DNA of 64,000 nt from Hemibagrus wyckioides. Lineage: Eukaryota; Chordata; Actinopteri; Siluriformes; Bagridae. The translations under genes were made by a program, and so were the position numbers. The notes beneath the pieces are model-generated. The model saw only the letters and a list, made by a program, of their open reading frames with translations. It was not told the DNA's origin and ran no database searches. Of the stretch, positions 31,713 through 43,622 are shown piece after piece. Where the stretch lies: the NCBI RefSeq assembly GCF_019097595.1, contig NC_080734.1, forward strand, positions 5,736,892 to 5,800,891. Direction: 5' to 3'. How positions within the stretch are numbered: position 1 is the first letter of the stretch; each line of letters opens with the position of its first letter.

Positions 31713-31916
31713 CTTTGTCATTGCAAAGTACCTCTACAAGAAATACCTCTACAAGAAGTGCAAATTCCAGAAATAAAGCAGCACTTACATAATATTCCTA
31801 ACAGGCTTTAAACAGTGAAAATTCCGACAGTACGAGCTGAATCCTGGCACCTGAGCTGATTATACACTTCTAAAACCCATCCATCATCCCTGACCTGAAC
31901 ATACGTCTAGACTCTT

Positions 31917-32110
31917 GTCTGTTCTGGCACCGAGGTGGTGGAATGTCCGGACAGCCAAGTCACTGACCGGCTTTAAACGACGGATGAAGACCTACCTCTT
32001 TCTAAAACACTTAAACTAGCACTTATTTTCCCTGTTTGTTTAATGTATTGTTGTATATTGATTTATAAAAATGAAAAAAACCCTCCCAACACAGTTCTTA
32101 GGCTGATGGT
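31917..32110 (+). mobile_element. LINE fragment (reverse transcriptase C-terminal end)
   Basis: One plus-strand frame reads VLAPRWWN followed by VRTAKSLTGFKRRMKTYLF, which matches the conserved end of L2/Rex1/CR1-type LINE ORF2 proteins (APRxWN...FKRxLKTxLF pattern, recalled). A few codons between the two blocks are deleted. The 3' UTR follows. No other part of the element is present. Confidence 0.6.
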
Positions 32111-33065
32111 ATCCTAAGTCTGTGACCTATTGAACCAGTGTTCATTTATTCATTGACCTCACAGCACTCTTCCCAGAAATGTAAATGTGAACCTAAAGCT
32201 CACTATATGATGAACTGAACTCATTCTCTGATGCCTACATTTCCCATGTCACCTACCTGAGCTTATATTGTCTAAAGAACCCTCAAGCAAACACTGGCCC
32301 TTACTTACAAATCCAACAAATTTTACTCATATGTAATTTTCCAGTAATGCAGCTCAGTCACTGCAGTGCATCAGGCACCGTAAACATAAAGGCTTTTATT
32401 GAGTGCCATTGAGTGGTGATTAATATGAAAGTAGACACTCAGGACTTTGTCGTGTTTTATAAGTATTTCTGTTTTTCCCTAGCCTATTAGAGGCAATATA
32501 TTCATAGAAAAGTCCTTCAAAGTAAATGTTGATATCAAACCAAAATTCTGTGTACGGTTCTCCAACAGAGGGAAAAACACACGTCTAAAACACACTGAAA
32601 GCCAACAGACTCATTTTAGCTCAGACTCAGACACATCATCATTCATTTCTTTATACTGATCGAAAATGTCTGATAAAAAAAAACGGAGTTAAATTAAGAA
32701 CTTGATCAAGATATAAACTCGACAGTTGTGTAAAACCGCAGTAAACAATTAAAAATGAGATTTAAAGCCGCCGAGGTTCACATTAGCGAGTCTCCTTAAA
32801 TATAAATTTGCACAGGAGCATTTGGAAGGAAACTAACAGGATTTTTCAGAAACCACACACTTGTAGTGTAAAGACAAATGAACCTAACCTGAACATACCA
32901 GGTCAACAAGATTGAAGTGAACATTCAATACCTGGAGCCCTGAACACAGTGAATCAAACACAACCGCCTTTCTCACTCCTCTGGCTTACAGTCACGTGTA
33001 ATTGCCATGTTTAATTACACTATAGACATGATACTGACCCTGCTCCTCTATTATCTACCCCCAGG

Positions 33066-33690
33066 GTTGGGGATGTGGTAGCTTAGTGGTTAAGGTGTTA
33101 GATGTAACAAACGGACACCGGCGATGATGGGGATCGACCCCGGATCTCCGGCGTAAACTCGATCGCCCACAGTAGCAGATCAGAACCAAGCACGGGGATC
33201 CAGTACGTGCACTGCATAACAAAAATAACTCACAACTATGACATGGAAAATAAATTCAACAAAGCATGACTGTAAGATAAAAACGTAGATAACGCAACGT
33301 CCAGCCTTACGCCACACACACACAGTTACGTCGACACAAGCTTAATGACTGACACTGACCAAAATATATATAGAGCAACACACCAGGGGTAAACAAGGGA
33401 CGGGTGAGAAAATGGGAACACAAATTAGGAGAGGGCGTGGCACCGTCCACGTTGGAATAACACAATAATAAATAAACCACTTGCCAGGACTTCCTAGGGG
33501 TCTGGCAAGGAACTGTCCCATTAACTCCTGATATTAGACTAATGATGTTACTTTGAATCCCGGGTCCATCACTGCTGGGCCCCTGAACAAGGCCCTTAAC
33601 ATTTAATTGCTCAGTTGTATAAAATGAAATAAAAATGTAAGCCGTTCTGGATAAGGGCTTCTGCCAAGTACTTATTATATATTAATAAAT
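33066..33690 (+). mobile_element. tRNA-derived SINE interrupted by a solo LTR
   Basis: The head at about 33070-33102 has an A-box-like TGGTAGCTTAGTGGTTAAGG. After the insertion, the B-box-like TTTGAATCCCGG, the central CCCCTGAACAAGGCCCTTAAC and the tail GCCGTTCTGGATAAGGGCTT (33641-33660) are typical of fish SINEs with a LINE-like 3' tail. Removing 33103-33538 restores a continuous SINE. The element is not a functional tRNA gene. Confidence 0.75.
33103..33533 (-). mobile_element. Solo LTR nested in a SINE, 5-bp target duplication
   Basis: A 431-bp unit is flanked on both sides by the 5-mer TTAGA (33098-33102 and 33534-33538). Read on the minus strand it begins TATCAGGAG (family TG start apparently mutated to TA) and ends GTTTGTTACA. 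A TATA-like stretch (CTATATATATTTT) lies inside. Ends and a 5-bp duplication fit an LTR, probably Ty3/gypsy-like, left after recombination between two LTRs. No internal coding region is present. Confidence 0.65.
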
Positions 33691-34339
33691 ATATATATAT
33701 TTACAATATATTTTACACAGCTGATACATTTAAATCTTTGACTATATAAACTAAACATAACGGTCATCCCTGTATGTGCTAGTGTTTGGAAATCCTGGAC
33801 AGCTCTAACGGTCGTCACGACAAACTGAAGCCCCGAGCAACGGCCGCGTCCCACTCACACACACACAAAGAACACACTCTGCTGTGAACAATCCTACTGC
33901 TGTTACTGCTCCACAAATACACCGCCGATCAGTAGCACACATTATGTGCTCCAGTGGCACGTCATCTTTATACTCAACATCTCTGATGAAAGATCCTGTT
34001 CTGTTCAAGCAAAAGCTCTCTCTCTCTCTCTTTTTTTTCTTCTCTAGTTCGCTGCCTAGTAATAAGCTGTGTCAATAACACATTAACAAAACATTTCCTG
34101 TCAGAGGAACCCCTGTGGTTTGGTGTTCCACTCTCTGTTTGTGTTTTAGCGTCTGGTTTGAAAGGGTGTACGATGCGAGATCCCGAAATCGAGGTCAAAA
34201 CACTACACTAGCGGGATTTGGAGTTGATGTGAATCTGTATTGAGAATCACTGTTTTTGTGTGTTATCAGGAGTGTACACGCTGTGCCCTGCCCCCCACTT
34301 CCTGTCTCTCGGTCAGGAAAGCTGGCGCTGTGTCTGAGG

Positions 34340-35900
34340 CTACGTCCCGAACCGCAGTACTGTACGAAATACTCAGAATTAAAGTACTGAGACTCAGGAC
34401 GTGTCTCAAATCACGTATGCAAAACACACACTGTTGTACCGGTCAAAATAATATAAATGATTAAAATACGTCAGGACTCAGGATACACACCAAACTTCAA
34501 ACCAAAATACTGTGTGTAAAAATCGAATGAATTATTAAAATACAGCTGAGACATCTGACAGTCAACGCTGCGTCAAAACAGCACTCAGGGCTCTTCAGGA
34601 TCTGTCCCAAATCACATCCTACCAGTGGCGGGCCGTGCATCTCACACCTAGGCCTTCACTGATGTCCTTCCTGAATTAATCCACCTCTATACCATCATTA
34701 TGACGCCAGAGACTCATCAACCGTTAAATAGCAAAGTAAAAAAGAAAGTAAGCTACAGTATTTCACACCTCACAAGGAATAGTCCATTTTATTACAGTCC
34801 GCCTTGAAAATGCATTTGTACGGATGTCTGCGACCAAATCGATTTTCTCTCCTCTGTCAGCCATTGTGAGTTAAAATATATATATATATATATTTTATTT
34901 AGTTTGTGCGGTGCACTGCCTCTGACTACTCCAATTATCCAATCAGAGGACGGGAAGTCGCTGACGTAATCGTACGCCTGCTAGATGGCCCCAGAGACGC
35001 CAACTCGAAATCTGATTGGTTAAGGTAACAATTTCATTGCCACTTATTTTAAGCTACGGGCGCCTGCACTATTGATTCTGACGGCCTTAAGGCAGATTTC
35101 TTTCACCCTGGCAACACATGATGTCAGCCACTGGCTGAAATATGATTGGATAAATACCCTTATCATAAATGTACACTACTGGAAGCAGCACAACCGAGAG
35201 AAAAGCTATGAAATGTAGAGAATAGACTATTGGGAATAATTTAATACACATTCATGAAAAAATATATTAAATGTATCAAAATGCAAGTCAGTGATTCAGA
35301 TCACTGCTGTTTAGGCCAGCAGAGAAGGCCTTGCTGACCCTGACGGCCCACCACTGCATCCTACTGTGTGTAAAAATAGAATGATTTAATATAAAATATC
35401 ACCTCAGGATTCGTCCCAAATAACACAATAATATACTAAATAGTGTGCCAATGTAGTGCTGATGACTAAAATACAACCTTGGGATTCAGGAAGCATCCCA
35501 AATTGCATAATAAATACCTAAATAGCGTCTCCAAGTAGTATGGATGATGTCCCAAAATTTAGTCTCAAATTAAATTGTGTGTTAAAATAATACTAATGAT
35601 TAATTAATATTCAACCTTGGGATTAATCCTCAAACCTCATACTAATGTGCTAAAGAGTACACAGAAAATCAAAAGAAATACTCAGGAATTAGGAAGCGCC
35701 TCAAACCGCATACTGTGGTGATAAACAGTGTATGAGTGTACATCTGATGATTAATATACATCCTCAGGAAACGAGATGTGTCCTAAAATCACATACTAAA
35801 TAGTGCGTCAATGTGGTAGCAATGGTTAGAATGCAACCTCATGTAACAGGTCGTGTCCCAAATCACATACTAACATATTAACATCATCAACATCATTGCA
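34340..35900. repeat. Degenerate tandem repeat, about 80-100-bp units
   Basis: Recurring blocks contain CTCAGGA..., GTCCCAAATCACATACTAA, AAATAGTGTG..., AGTA...GATGATTAAAATAC in that order. At least ten diverged copies are seen on both sides of the hAT-like insertion at 34623-35356, and two more occur at 39040-39200. The motif style resembles decayed fish transposon-derived tandem DNA, but I cannot name it. Confidence 0.65.
34623..35356. mobile_element. Non-autonomous hAT-like element, 8-bp target duplication
   Basis: A 734-bp element with terminal inverted repeats: the left end is CAGTGGCGGGCCGTGCA and the right end reads CAGTGGTGGGCCGTCA on the opposite strand. It is flanked by a perfect direct 8-mer CATCCTAC (34615-34622 and 35357-35364). 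CAGTG-type ends and an 8-bp duplication are hallmarks of the hAT superfamily. No transposase ORF is present. A (TA)n tract lies inside at about 34878-34894. Confidence 0.85.
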
Positions 35901-37510
35901 TCATCAGATCAGATATAAAGGTCTACTGCTCCTTGATTAGCTGATAGCATTAATTTGCTGTTCGATTAAACAGGTCATCAGCGGCCCTGAAAGTCTGATG
36001 AAGCGTCTTGTAGATGTAGATCATGCTCCAGATGTAAGACACAAAGCATGCGCCTTTAATGGTGCAACCGCAGCAACTAGGCCAAGTCCAGGTTACTTCG
36101 GAGAGCGTGTAGTAACAATCCATGTGCAGAAGCGATACAGGATGAAACGCAGTAGTCTTAATAAAGTGCACTAATGCATTACAAAGCTGAAAACATCAAC
36201 TATGCGAAACATGCAGCACATTCCTCACTCTGCATTTCTGCTTAGCTGTCACATTCTCATTATTGCCTTTTCCTTTTTTTTTCTTCCCCCCAGTGAAAGT
36301 GGCCTGGCTACATTCTACACCACACCATGCAGGCAGCCTCACATTATCTTACCTCCATACTGATGGCAAAAGAGCAACGTACGTGATAAAGTAAACTCGT
36401 TTCGAAGAAAGAATATATTTTCAAAAAGGACTTACAGCTGTTCTTCTTCATGAGAAAGGCGCATTATGCAGAAGTAGCGGGAGGAAGTGGTGATGCTTCA
36501 GCGTACGTTGGCTAAAGTGAAACCCGGCAGAGGAACTCGTTCAGCCAATGAGCTTCACAGACCTATTTTTTTCAAATGGAGTAGAAGAAACAACAAACTG
36601 TGACTTAACACACACAAAAACGCAGAGTGTCGTGGAGGTGGAGGAGACGATCGGTAGAAGTTACACAGAGGAGCGACTGAGAGCAGCGTCCTGGAAGTAA
36701 CCTGGATATATAAAGCATACATGTAATTAATAAATAATGGAAAAAAAATAACATTAAACTAATAGATTTAAAATAAATGTTTTGTTAGATAGCAGCTTGG
36801 CTTCAATAAATAATTCAACTTCTTTTTTTCGCCGTAGTACTTAATAAAACATGATCCTCTGTTAAAAGACCGTCTCTTTATTCATTCATCAACAGGAGCC
36901 ATTTTTTTTTTATCCCAGGTCAGAACTTCTAACAATGTCAAAGTATCACAACACTGCCATATTTCCCCACCTCTCACCTCCTAATAAAGTTACGATCCAG
37001 GACTGGAGTCTCTGTTCACTCCTGGTCTGGATTATGGCTCCTGTTTGTAGGACCACAGGTTGAAATCATTAGACTGTTTCACAGCGGGAGTCGTCTGCTC
37101 ACATCACCGGTGTGGCCCGGAACGCATCCTGTGAGGATCAATGCCTGTCTGGCTCGCTGAGGTCCTAATGAAATGTTTGTATGATTTGATTGTCTGGTCT
37201 GTGAAAGTAACCTTAAACCAGGAGCCTCAAGAAGAGATCAGACTCCACCAATTATTGAATGAATCATTGCTTTTGTGAGATTTGGTCCTAACTAGGGCTC
37301 TAGGACACGAGTCCGGTTGAGGATTTCCGGTATTTGAGTTGTTCTTGAAAATGCTGGCTTTTGTACAAAGTCTTATGAGGAGTAATCTTAATCGCTGGTA
37401 CAATACACAAATTAATTAAAGTTGTCTAGGTCTTTAAAAGGATTTGCTGGTGTTTCAACCTGATCTTGACACAATCTCAGTTAATCCCTAACTTGGGGTT
37501 GACAATGACA
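35901..37510. other. Intergenic DNA with one exon-like minus-strand ORF
   Basis: Mostly unassigned sequence. A minus-strand ORF within 35950-36171 (from an internal Met at about 36122) reads MDCYYTLSE and then CCGCTIKGACFVSYIWSM. It has a Cys-rich pair followed by a hydrophobic stretch that could be a membrane segment. No clear donor, partner exon or family match was seen, so it is not called as a gene. Confidence 0.3.
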
Positions 37511-38746
37511 GGCCTCACTACAGCATCACTACATAGGCTTCACCACAGCTTTATAGGCTTCACCACAGCTTCATAGGCTTCAGCACAGCTTCATAGGCTT
37601 CAGCACAGCTTCACAGGCTTCAGCACAGCTTCAATACAGCTTCATAGGCTTCAGCACAGCTTCATAGGCTTCACCACAGCTTCATAGGCTTCACTACAGC
37701 TTCATAGGCTTCACTACAGCTTCATAGGCTTCACCACAGCTTCATAGGCTTCACCACAGCTTCATAGGCTTCACTACAGCTTCACAGGCTTCACTACAGC
37801 ATCACTACAGCTTCATAGGCTTCACTAAAGCTTCACTACAGCTTCATAGGCTTCACTACAGCTTCATAGGCTTCACTACAGCATCACTACAGCTTCATAG
37901 GCTTCACTACAGCTTCATAGGCTTCACTACAGCATCACTACAGCTTCATAGGCTTCACTACAGCATCACTACAGCTTCATAGGCTTCACTAAAGCTTCAC
38001 AGGCTTCACCACAGCTTCATAGGCTTCACTACAGCTTCATAGGCTTCACTACAGCTTCATAGGCTTCACCACAGCTTCACAGGCTTCACTACAGCATCAC
38101 TACAGCTTCATAGGCTTCACTAAAGCTTCACTACAGCTTCATAGGCTTCACTACAGCTTCATAGGCTTCACTACAGCTTCATAGGCTTCACTAAAGCTTC
38201 ACTACAGCTTCATAGGCTTCACTACAGCTTCACAGGCTTCACCACAGCTTCATAGGCTTCACTACAGCTTCACTACTGCTTCATAGGCTTCACTACAGCT
38301 TCACCACAGCTTCATAGGCTTCACAGGCTTCACTACAGCTTCATAGGCTTCGCCACAGCTTCACTACAGCTTCATAGGCTTCACCACAGCTTCACTACAG
38401 CTTCACAGGCTTCACTACAGCTTCATAGGCTTCACTACAGCTTCATAGGCTTCACTACAGCTTCATAGGCTTCACTACAGCATCACTACAGCTTCATAGG
38501 CTTCACTACAGCATCACTACAGCTTCATAGGCTTCACTAAAGCTTCACTACAGCTTCATAGGCTTCACTACAGCTTCATAGGCTTCACTACAGCTTCATA
38601 GGCTTCACCACAGCTTCATAGGCTTCACTACAGCATCACTACAGCTTCACAGGCTTCATTACAGCTTCATAGGCTTCACTACAGCTTCACCACAGCTTCA
38701 TAGGCTTCACTACACCTTCATAGGCTTCACTACAGCTTCACTACAG
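37511..38746. repeat. 1.2-kb minisatellite, 20-bp unit
   Basis: About 60 units of CTTCATAGGCTTCACTACAG, with single-base variants (CACC for CACT, CACAGG for CATAGG, CTAAAG for CTACAG). An 11-12-bp short unit (CATCACTACAG or CTTCACTACAG) is interspersed. The array is intergenic, between MCM9 and CEP85L. Confidence 0.97.
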
Positions 38747-41634
38747 CTCTAAAACTAAAGCAACTCTTTTTTGATTACTTTATAATAATGCAGGAGTTGT
38801 ATTGCTGAATAAATAATTGATTTCTTTAGATTCTGACACTAAATCAGGAATTAGGAGGTGGGAAAAGCCCTGCTTCTGTTATAGGTGACAACATGAGGAT
38901 TTAACTATTACTATACTGTTTAGATTTATTCATGTGTTTGTAATATGAATCAGTTTCAAAGCCCGAGGTTTAACTTGACTGGACAAGGAATTCTTAAGTT
39001 TTACATTTTCATTGTTTGAAGTCTTTGTATTTTTATATACATTCTCAGGAAATAGGATGTGTCTCAAATCACATACTAACTTATTAAATAGTATGTTAAA
39101 GTAATACTAATGATTACAATACATCCTCAGGAAACAGGACGTGTCCCAAATCACATGCTAACATATTAAATAGCGCATCAAAGTAGTACTGTACAGTAGT
39201 AGCATGAACCTGATCCAGCATGATAATGCCCATGTGCACAAAGCACTGAGCTCCAGGAAGACATGATGTGGAGGTTAAGGTTGGAGTTGTAGTGTCCCGT
39301 ACTAAGCCCTGACTCTGACTAAACCCTGAGCACTGAACACCTTTAGGATAAACTGAAACACAGAACCCGGGACCTCCTCACCTGACCGTAGTGTCTGATC
39401 TCTCTAATGCTCTGGAATCATCTAGTGAACATCTGGTGGAAAGCCCTCCCAGAAGAGCAGAGGTTATTATAACAGGAGAATGGGAATATATCTGGAATTT
39501 AATGAGAACATACTTTTGACCATTTAGAGGATTATGTGAAGGGGAAAAAACACAGACATGAATCAATCAGGCAAAATTACTTTCAGCAACTGACTTGACT
39601 GATGGCTAAGACTTTAAAATTCTGAAATTAAAGTATTTATCTGTAAAATAGTGTGGAACCGGTGTCTTACCTCATTTTTATCAGCAGTTAGAGGCAGAAA
39701 GGTTGAGAATTAGAGACATTTCAAATCATTTCTGTGTTAACTTGACTTCTTTGAAGCGTGCCACAAACTGCACAACAGGCTGACACACACACACACACAC
39801 ACACAGTGTTTCTTACTTAGCAGTTTAGCTCTAACAGGAACACCCTGACAGTGACTGCATGTGTTATTTAGTGAAGTGAAGAACTGAGGGCCAAAATGTA
39901 TGTTCCTCTAAGCCTCTAAACACCAAGCTGGTTATATAAGGCAGAACTCAGCCATGTAAAACTTCAGAAACAATGCTGTCGCTCTGCTGGTTGCCCAAAG
40001 CAGACACGGTTGCCAGATCTCAGGTCAATCGGTTGCATTCGATCGTATGGGATCATTAAGAAATCTTTCTGTTATGCTGAATTTATTATAGTTGTAGTAT
40101 TCCTTGTATAATGATTAATAGAACTCAATTTATCAACTAAAATATAGAATAAAAAAACTTTTATTTCTTTGGACACTTGCCCAGCTCCTGTAGCCAGTTA
40201 CTCCTGGATTTGGCTAAATTTAACCATCACTGTCAAAAAAGTTTCTACTTAGACGTGCTGAACAGTTTTCCCAGGTGGAAGCTAGAAATCTGAGTTATTT
40301 ACATATGAGATGAATGTAATATTGAGGAAAATGGCCTCCTATATGGACATAAAGTCTGTTTTTAAAGTTAAAAACTAGTTTACATAATTTACAATAAACA
40401 CTTATTCATCAACCAGGAACTACTTTTTGTTGGTCAGGGTCACAGTAGATCCAGAGCTGGGGCTGGGACTGGACATGAGGTAGGAATACACCCTGGATCC
40501 TAACAATAATAATAGTAATAATAATGATAATAATAATAATATATACGGATAAATTAGATTTGGTTTCGATTGGACCAGCTGTTTTTGAAATCAGTTCTAT
40601 AAAAATTATTTAAGTTTTAAAGAAACGATTTTAAAAACAACTGATCCAATCTGGCAACCCCGAGAGCTGCAAAAACAAGCTGAAAAAACAAGGCTAATAA
40701 CTGAGTTCATGACACACTGCTGTAGCCACCAGAGCAGCACACACACTTAATCCCCTGGGGTTCTTTAAAAAGCCAAACACCTCATAAATCAGGTTTAACC
40801 GCTGACTTCTGTAACATATCTGATATGAAATTTAGCATTAATCATACTCCAGCACTGACGATCCTCTCGATATTAAGTACAGAATAAACGCTTACCGTAT
40901 CTGCCAAGCATTCACGGACCCGAACCCCAGACTTTGAGAATATAATGAAGCTTAATAAAGTTGAAAACAGAAAGCAACAAGCCATTTCTACTTCCCATGT
41001 GTGCTTGACATGAGTCACATTGTGCTGTTAAACCTGCCACAACAACCTGCTGACAAAATGGAGCGTCTAGGAGGACAAACAGCTAACCCTAATGTCTGAG
41101 ATTTTTTTTAGAATTAAACTTGTAAAACATCCTCACAATCCTGGGTGGTGAATAAAGCAGTCCCTTATGACAGGATTTATAGCTGAAATTATTTTTTGCC
41201 TTTGAGCCAGCTACGCTGTATCCATGAAACACTTCATTATATCGAGTTATAGAACTAGCAAAGTAGCTAGTTAATTGTTTAGCCATCCCAGCTACAGCGA
41301 CCCATTGTTATTGTGACCCATAACAGCCCCTGATTTTTAATGCTAGTTCATTTATTCAATACCAAGCGAGCTCAATTACATTTTACTGATCACAGCTTTT
41401 ACTTGGAAGCTATGTGATCATTTTCTAAAGGTTATAGATAGCCATGTGTGTTATTTCAGCCAGTGAAAAGTATTTAAGACTTTCTTGTCAAGTCACAATG
41501 CACTAGCATTCAAGCTTTCATTAGCATGACACAATCCATTGGCACTGAACTGATTCCTGATCGCCAAAGGCTTGTAAAGATGGAAAAGTTTTATAAAATT
41601 AAAACATATGTCCCTAACAGACAGATTGTGTGCC

Positions 41635-41674
<40 letters not shown>

Positions 41675-42304
41675 TATATACACACAAGGGCGTGATGAAA
41701 CTGGACACAGATTTAGTATCAGCATCTTCAGCAGAAATCTTGTACGATCAGCTAGCAAGTCTCTAAAGAAATTATTGCTGATCAGAGAATTTAAAATGCC
41801 ACGTTATTATCCAGCAATAACTCGGATGAAGCAAGTTTATTCTTGTGACCTAGCAAGCTAGATTTAGCAAAGCTAAAGCAGCCACATCATCTATTAAACT
41901 TTACAGCTCTAAGGCCTGGATCGAGAATCTCACGGTGTCTCAGTTCATTCTTTAGCACTTTTTAAAAAAAAGAATTGCTGTAGTGTTGCAATAATCCTGA
42001 GGCTCCAATAAAACGAGCTACAGCTTGTAAAACATGCTAGTCTAGAACCAGCCTGATTCATTTCAATACATTATCCTCCTTCATTCTTCAAAAAACGAAT
42101 TTTCCTGGAACTCAGACAGCTCCCAGAGCCTTTCCAGAAGCAGATTTCTGACCTAGAATAGAAGAAGAAGAAAAAAAAAAAAAATTAAGGTCAGTCTGCA
42201 ACTAACACAATAAAACACAGTTAGAAATAAATAAATAAAAAATCCTCCCGGCTGCTTTGAGGGTGATGTAATGTTGGTTAGATGAGGATATGTGCTAGCT
42301 TGAT

Positions 42305-42338
<34 letters not shown>

Positions 42339-42688
42339 TTCAAGTCAATAACACTTCATTATTGATGATGCTGGTGCTTCATCTGCAGGAAGCTGGGATC
42401 CATTAACTCCTCATGTTACTGCTCCTTTTCTCCTGAGCACAGCACGGCGAGGCCAGGAACACCGAATCCGACGCACCACACCGTCTGACATTGACTAGAC
42501 TTTGACCGGCTCGAGCTGGAGACGAGACCTGATTCAGTAATGGAGACAAATGGATTCTGTTCCCATTTCAAGGGCAAAGTCCTCTATATCAATATCAACA
42601 TCTAGTATCAATTATTGGCTAATTAATTTATATCACATTGTATGTAATTAACTATAAACGACTAGATTTCACATATTTTACTTTCCTA
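38747..42688. other. Intergenic DNA with scattered microsatellites
   Basis: No gene is recognised. It holds a (CA)n at about 39783-39805, a (TA)n(CA)n at about 41634-41686, an AAT-type tract at about 40505-40545 and a (GA)n at 42308-42336. A decayed Tc1 copy is listed separately. Confidence 0.5.
39205..39480 (+). mobile_element. Ancient Tc1-like transposase relic
   Basis: The plus strand reads a QHDNAPVHKAL-like segment (CAGCATGATAATGCCCATGT at about 39218-39237), then CCTGACTCTGACTAAACCCTGA (DLNPIE region) and a diverged W-x-SLP-like end at about 39440-39460. These are in the order expected for the C-terminal half of a Tc1 transposase. Many stops and frameshifts are present. It is older than the family A copies. 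Confidence 0.6.
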
Positions 42689-43196
42689 CACTATATTGTC
42701 AAACATTTTGGGACACCCCTCCAAATCATTGAATTCAGGTGTTGTTTTTCAGGGGTTGGGGTCGGCCCCTTAGTTCCAGTGAAAGGAACTCTTAATGCTT
42801 CAGCTTCATACCAAGACATTCTGGACAATTTTGGGGATGACCCCTTCCTGTTCCAACATGACTGTGGTCCAGTGCACAAAGCAAGGTCCATAAAGACATG
42901 GATGAGAGAGTTTGGTGTGGAGGAACGTCACAGAGTCCTGACCTCAACTTGTTAGAACACCTTTGGGATGAATTAGAGCAGAGACTGTGAGCCAGACCTT
43001 CTCGTCCAACATCAGTGCCTGACCTCACAAATGCACTTCTAGATAGGAATGGTCAAAAAATTCCCATAAACACACTCCTAAACCTTGTGGAAAGCCTTCC
43101 CAGAAGAGTTTAGAGCTGCAAAGGGCGGGCCAACTCCATATTACATTCATGTGCATGTAAAGGCAGACGTCCCAAAACTTTTGGCCATTGAAAGTG
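42689..43196 (+). mobile_element. Non-autonomous Tc1/mariner, family A, both ends present
   Basis: It starts after TA (42687-42688) with CACTATATTGTCAAACATT and ends in CCCAAAACTTTTGGCCATTG..., an inverted right terminus. The body carries the C-terminal transposase half (FQHDCGPVHKARSIKTWM and the ELE-type end) with an internal deletion of about 25 bp (the MLPTLWEQ segment) and stops. The N-terminal half is absent. It is the most complete single family A element in the window (508 bp). Confidence 0.8.
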
Positions 43197-43622
43197 TCAC
43201 TTACGAGCATCAAGCGCTCGTCTCTGTTTTGATGATGCCGCAGGAACAGTCGGTATTCGTATTGATGTTGCTTCGACACAAAGCTATCCGACATCTTGAT
43301 CAAAGCGTGTGTTTAAATCAGTTCGCTAGCAAGACTGACAGTTTGTTAAACTAGCGCCTTTCACAGCGAGATCTTATGGCGCGGATAAGTAGGCCCGATA
43401 GCACAAAACTTCGTTAGCAGACAAAATAAAACGCTTTTCCTATTATCCCTTTCATACTAATTTCTTTATTTTGGTACAGTGTAGCAGCTGTCATCTTCAA
43501 ATTTGCATTATTTATTCACATTTCTAAACATTTATCACCTGCCCTGACCACTGCCCCAGGCATCAATTATAATTAAGTTCAGAGAAAAGGTTTTTTGTTC
43601 TTCACTCGGAACAGGAAAGTGT
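43197..43622. other. Intergenic DNA, nothing recognised
   Basis: Unique-looking sequence between the Tc1 element and the MCM9 duplicate. No feature is seen. Confidence 0.5.

Larger units (their letters stand above)
30446..33065. other. Intergenic DNA, no gene recognised
   Basis: It holds a (GATA)n microsatellite and a LINE C-terminal fragment, listed separately. No supported exon is seen; ORF 31018-31215 has no family features. Confidence 0.45.

Noticed and set aside
33884..34464. Short ORFs of 64-74 codons as a small gene
   Set aside because: No domain, splice signals or conservation clue; parts overlap the degenerate repeat.
37511..38746. CRISPR-like array
   Set aside because: Units are contiguous with no unique spacers, in a eukaryotic intergenic region; it is a minisatellite.
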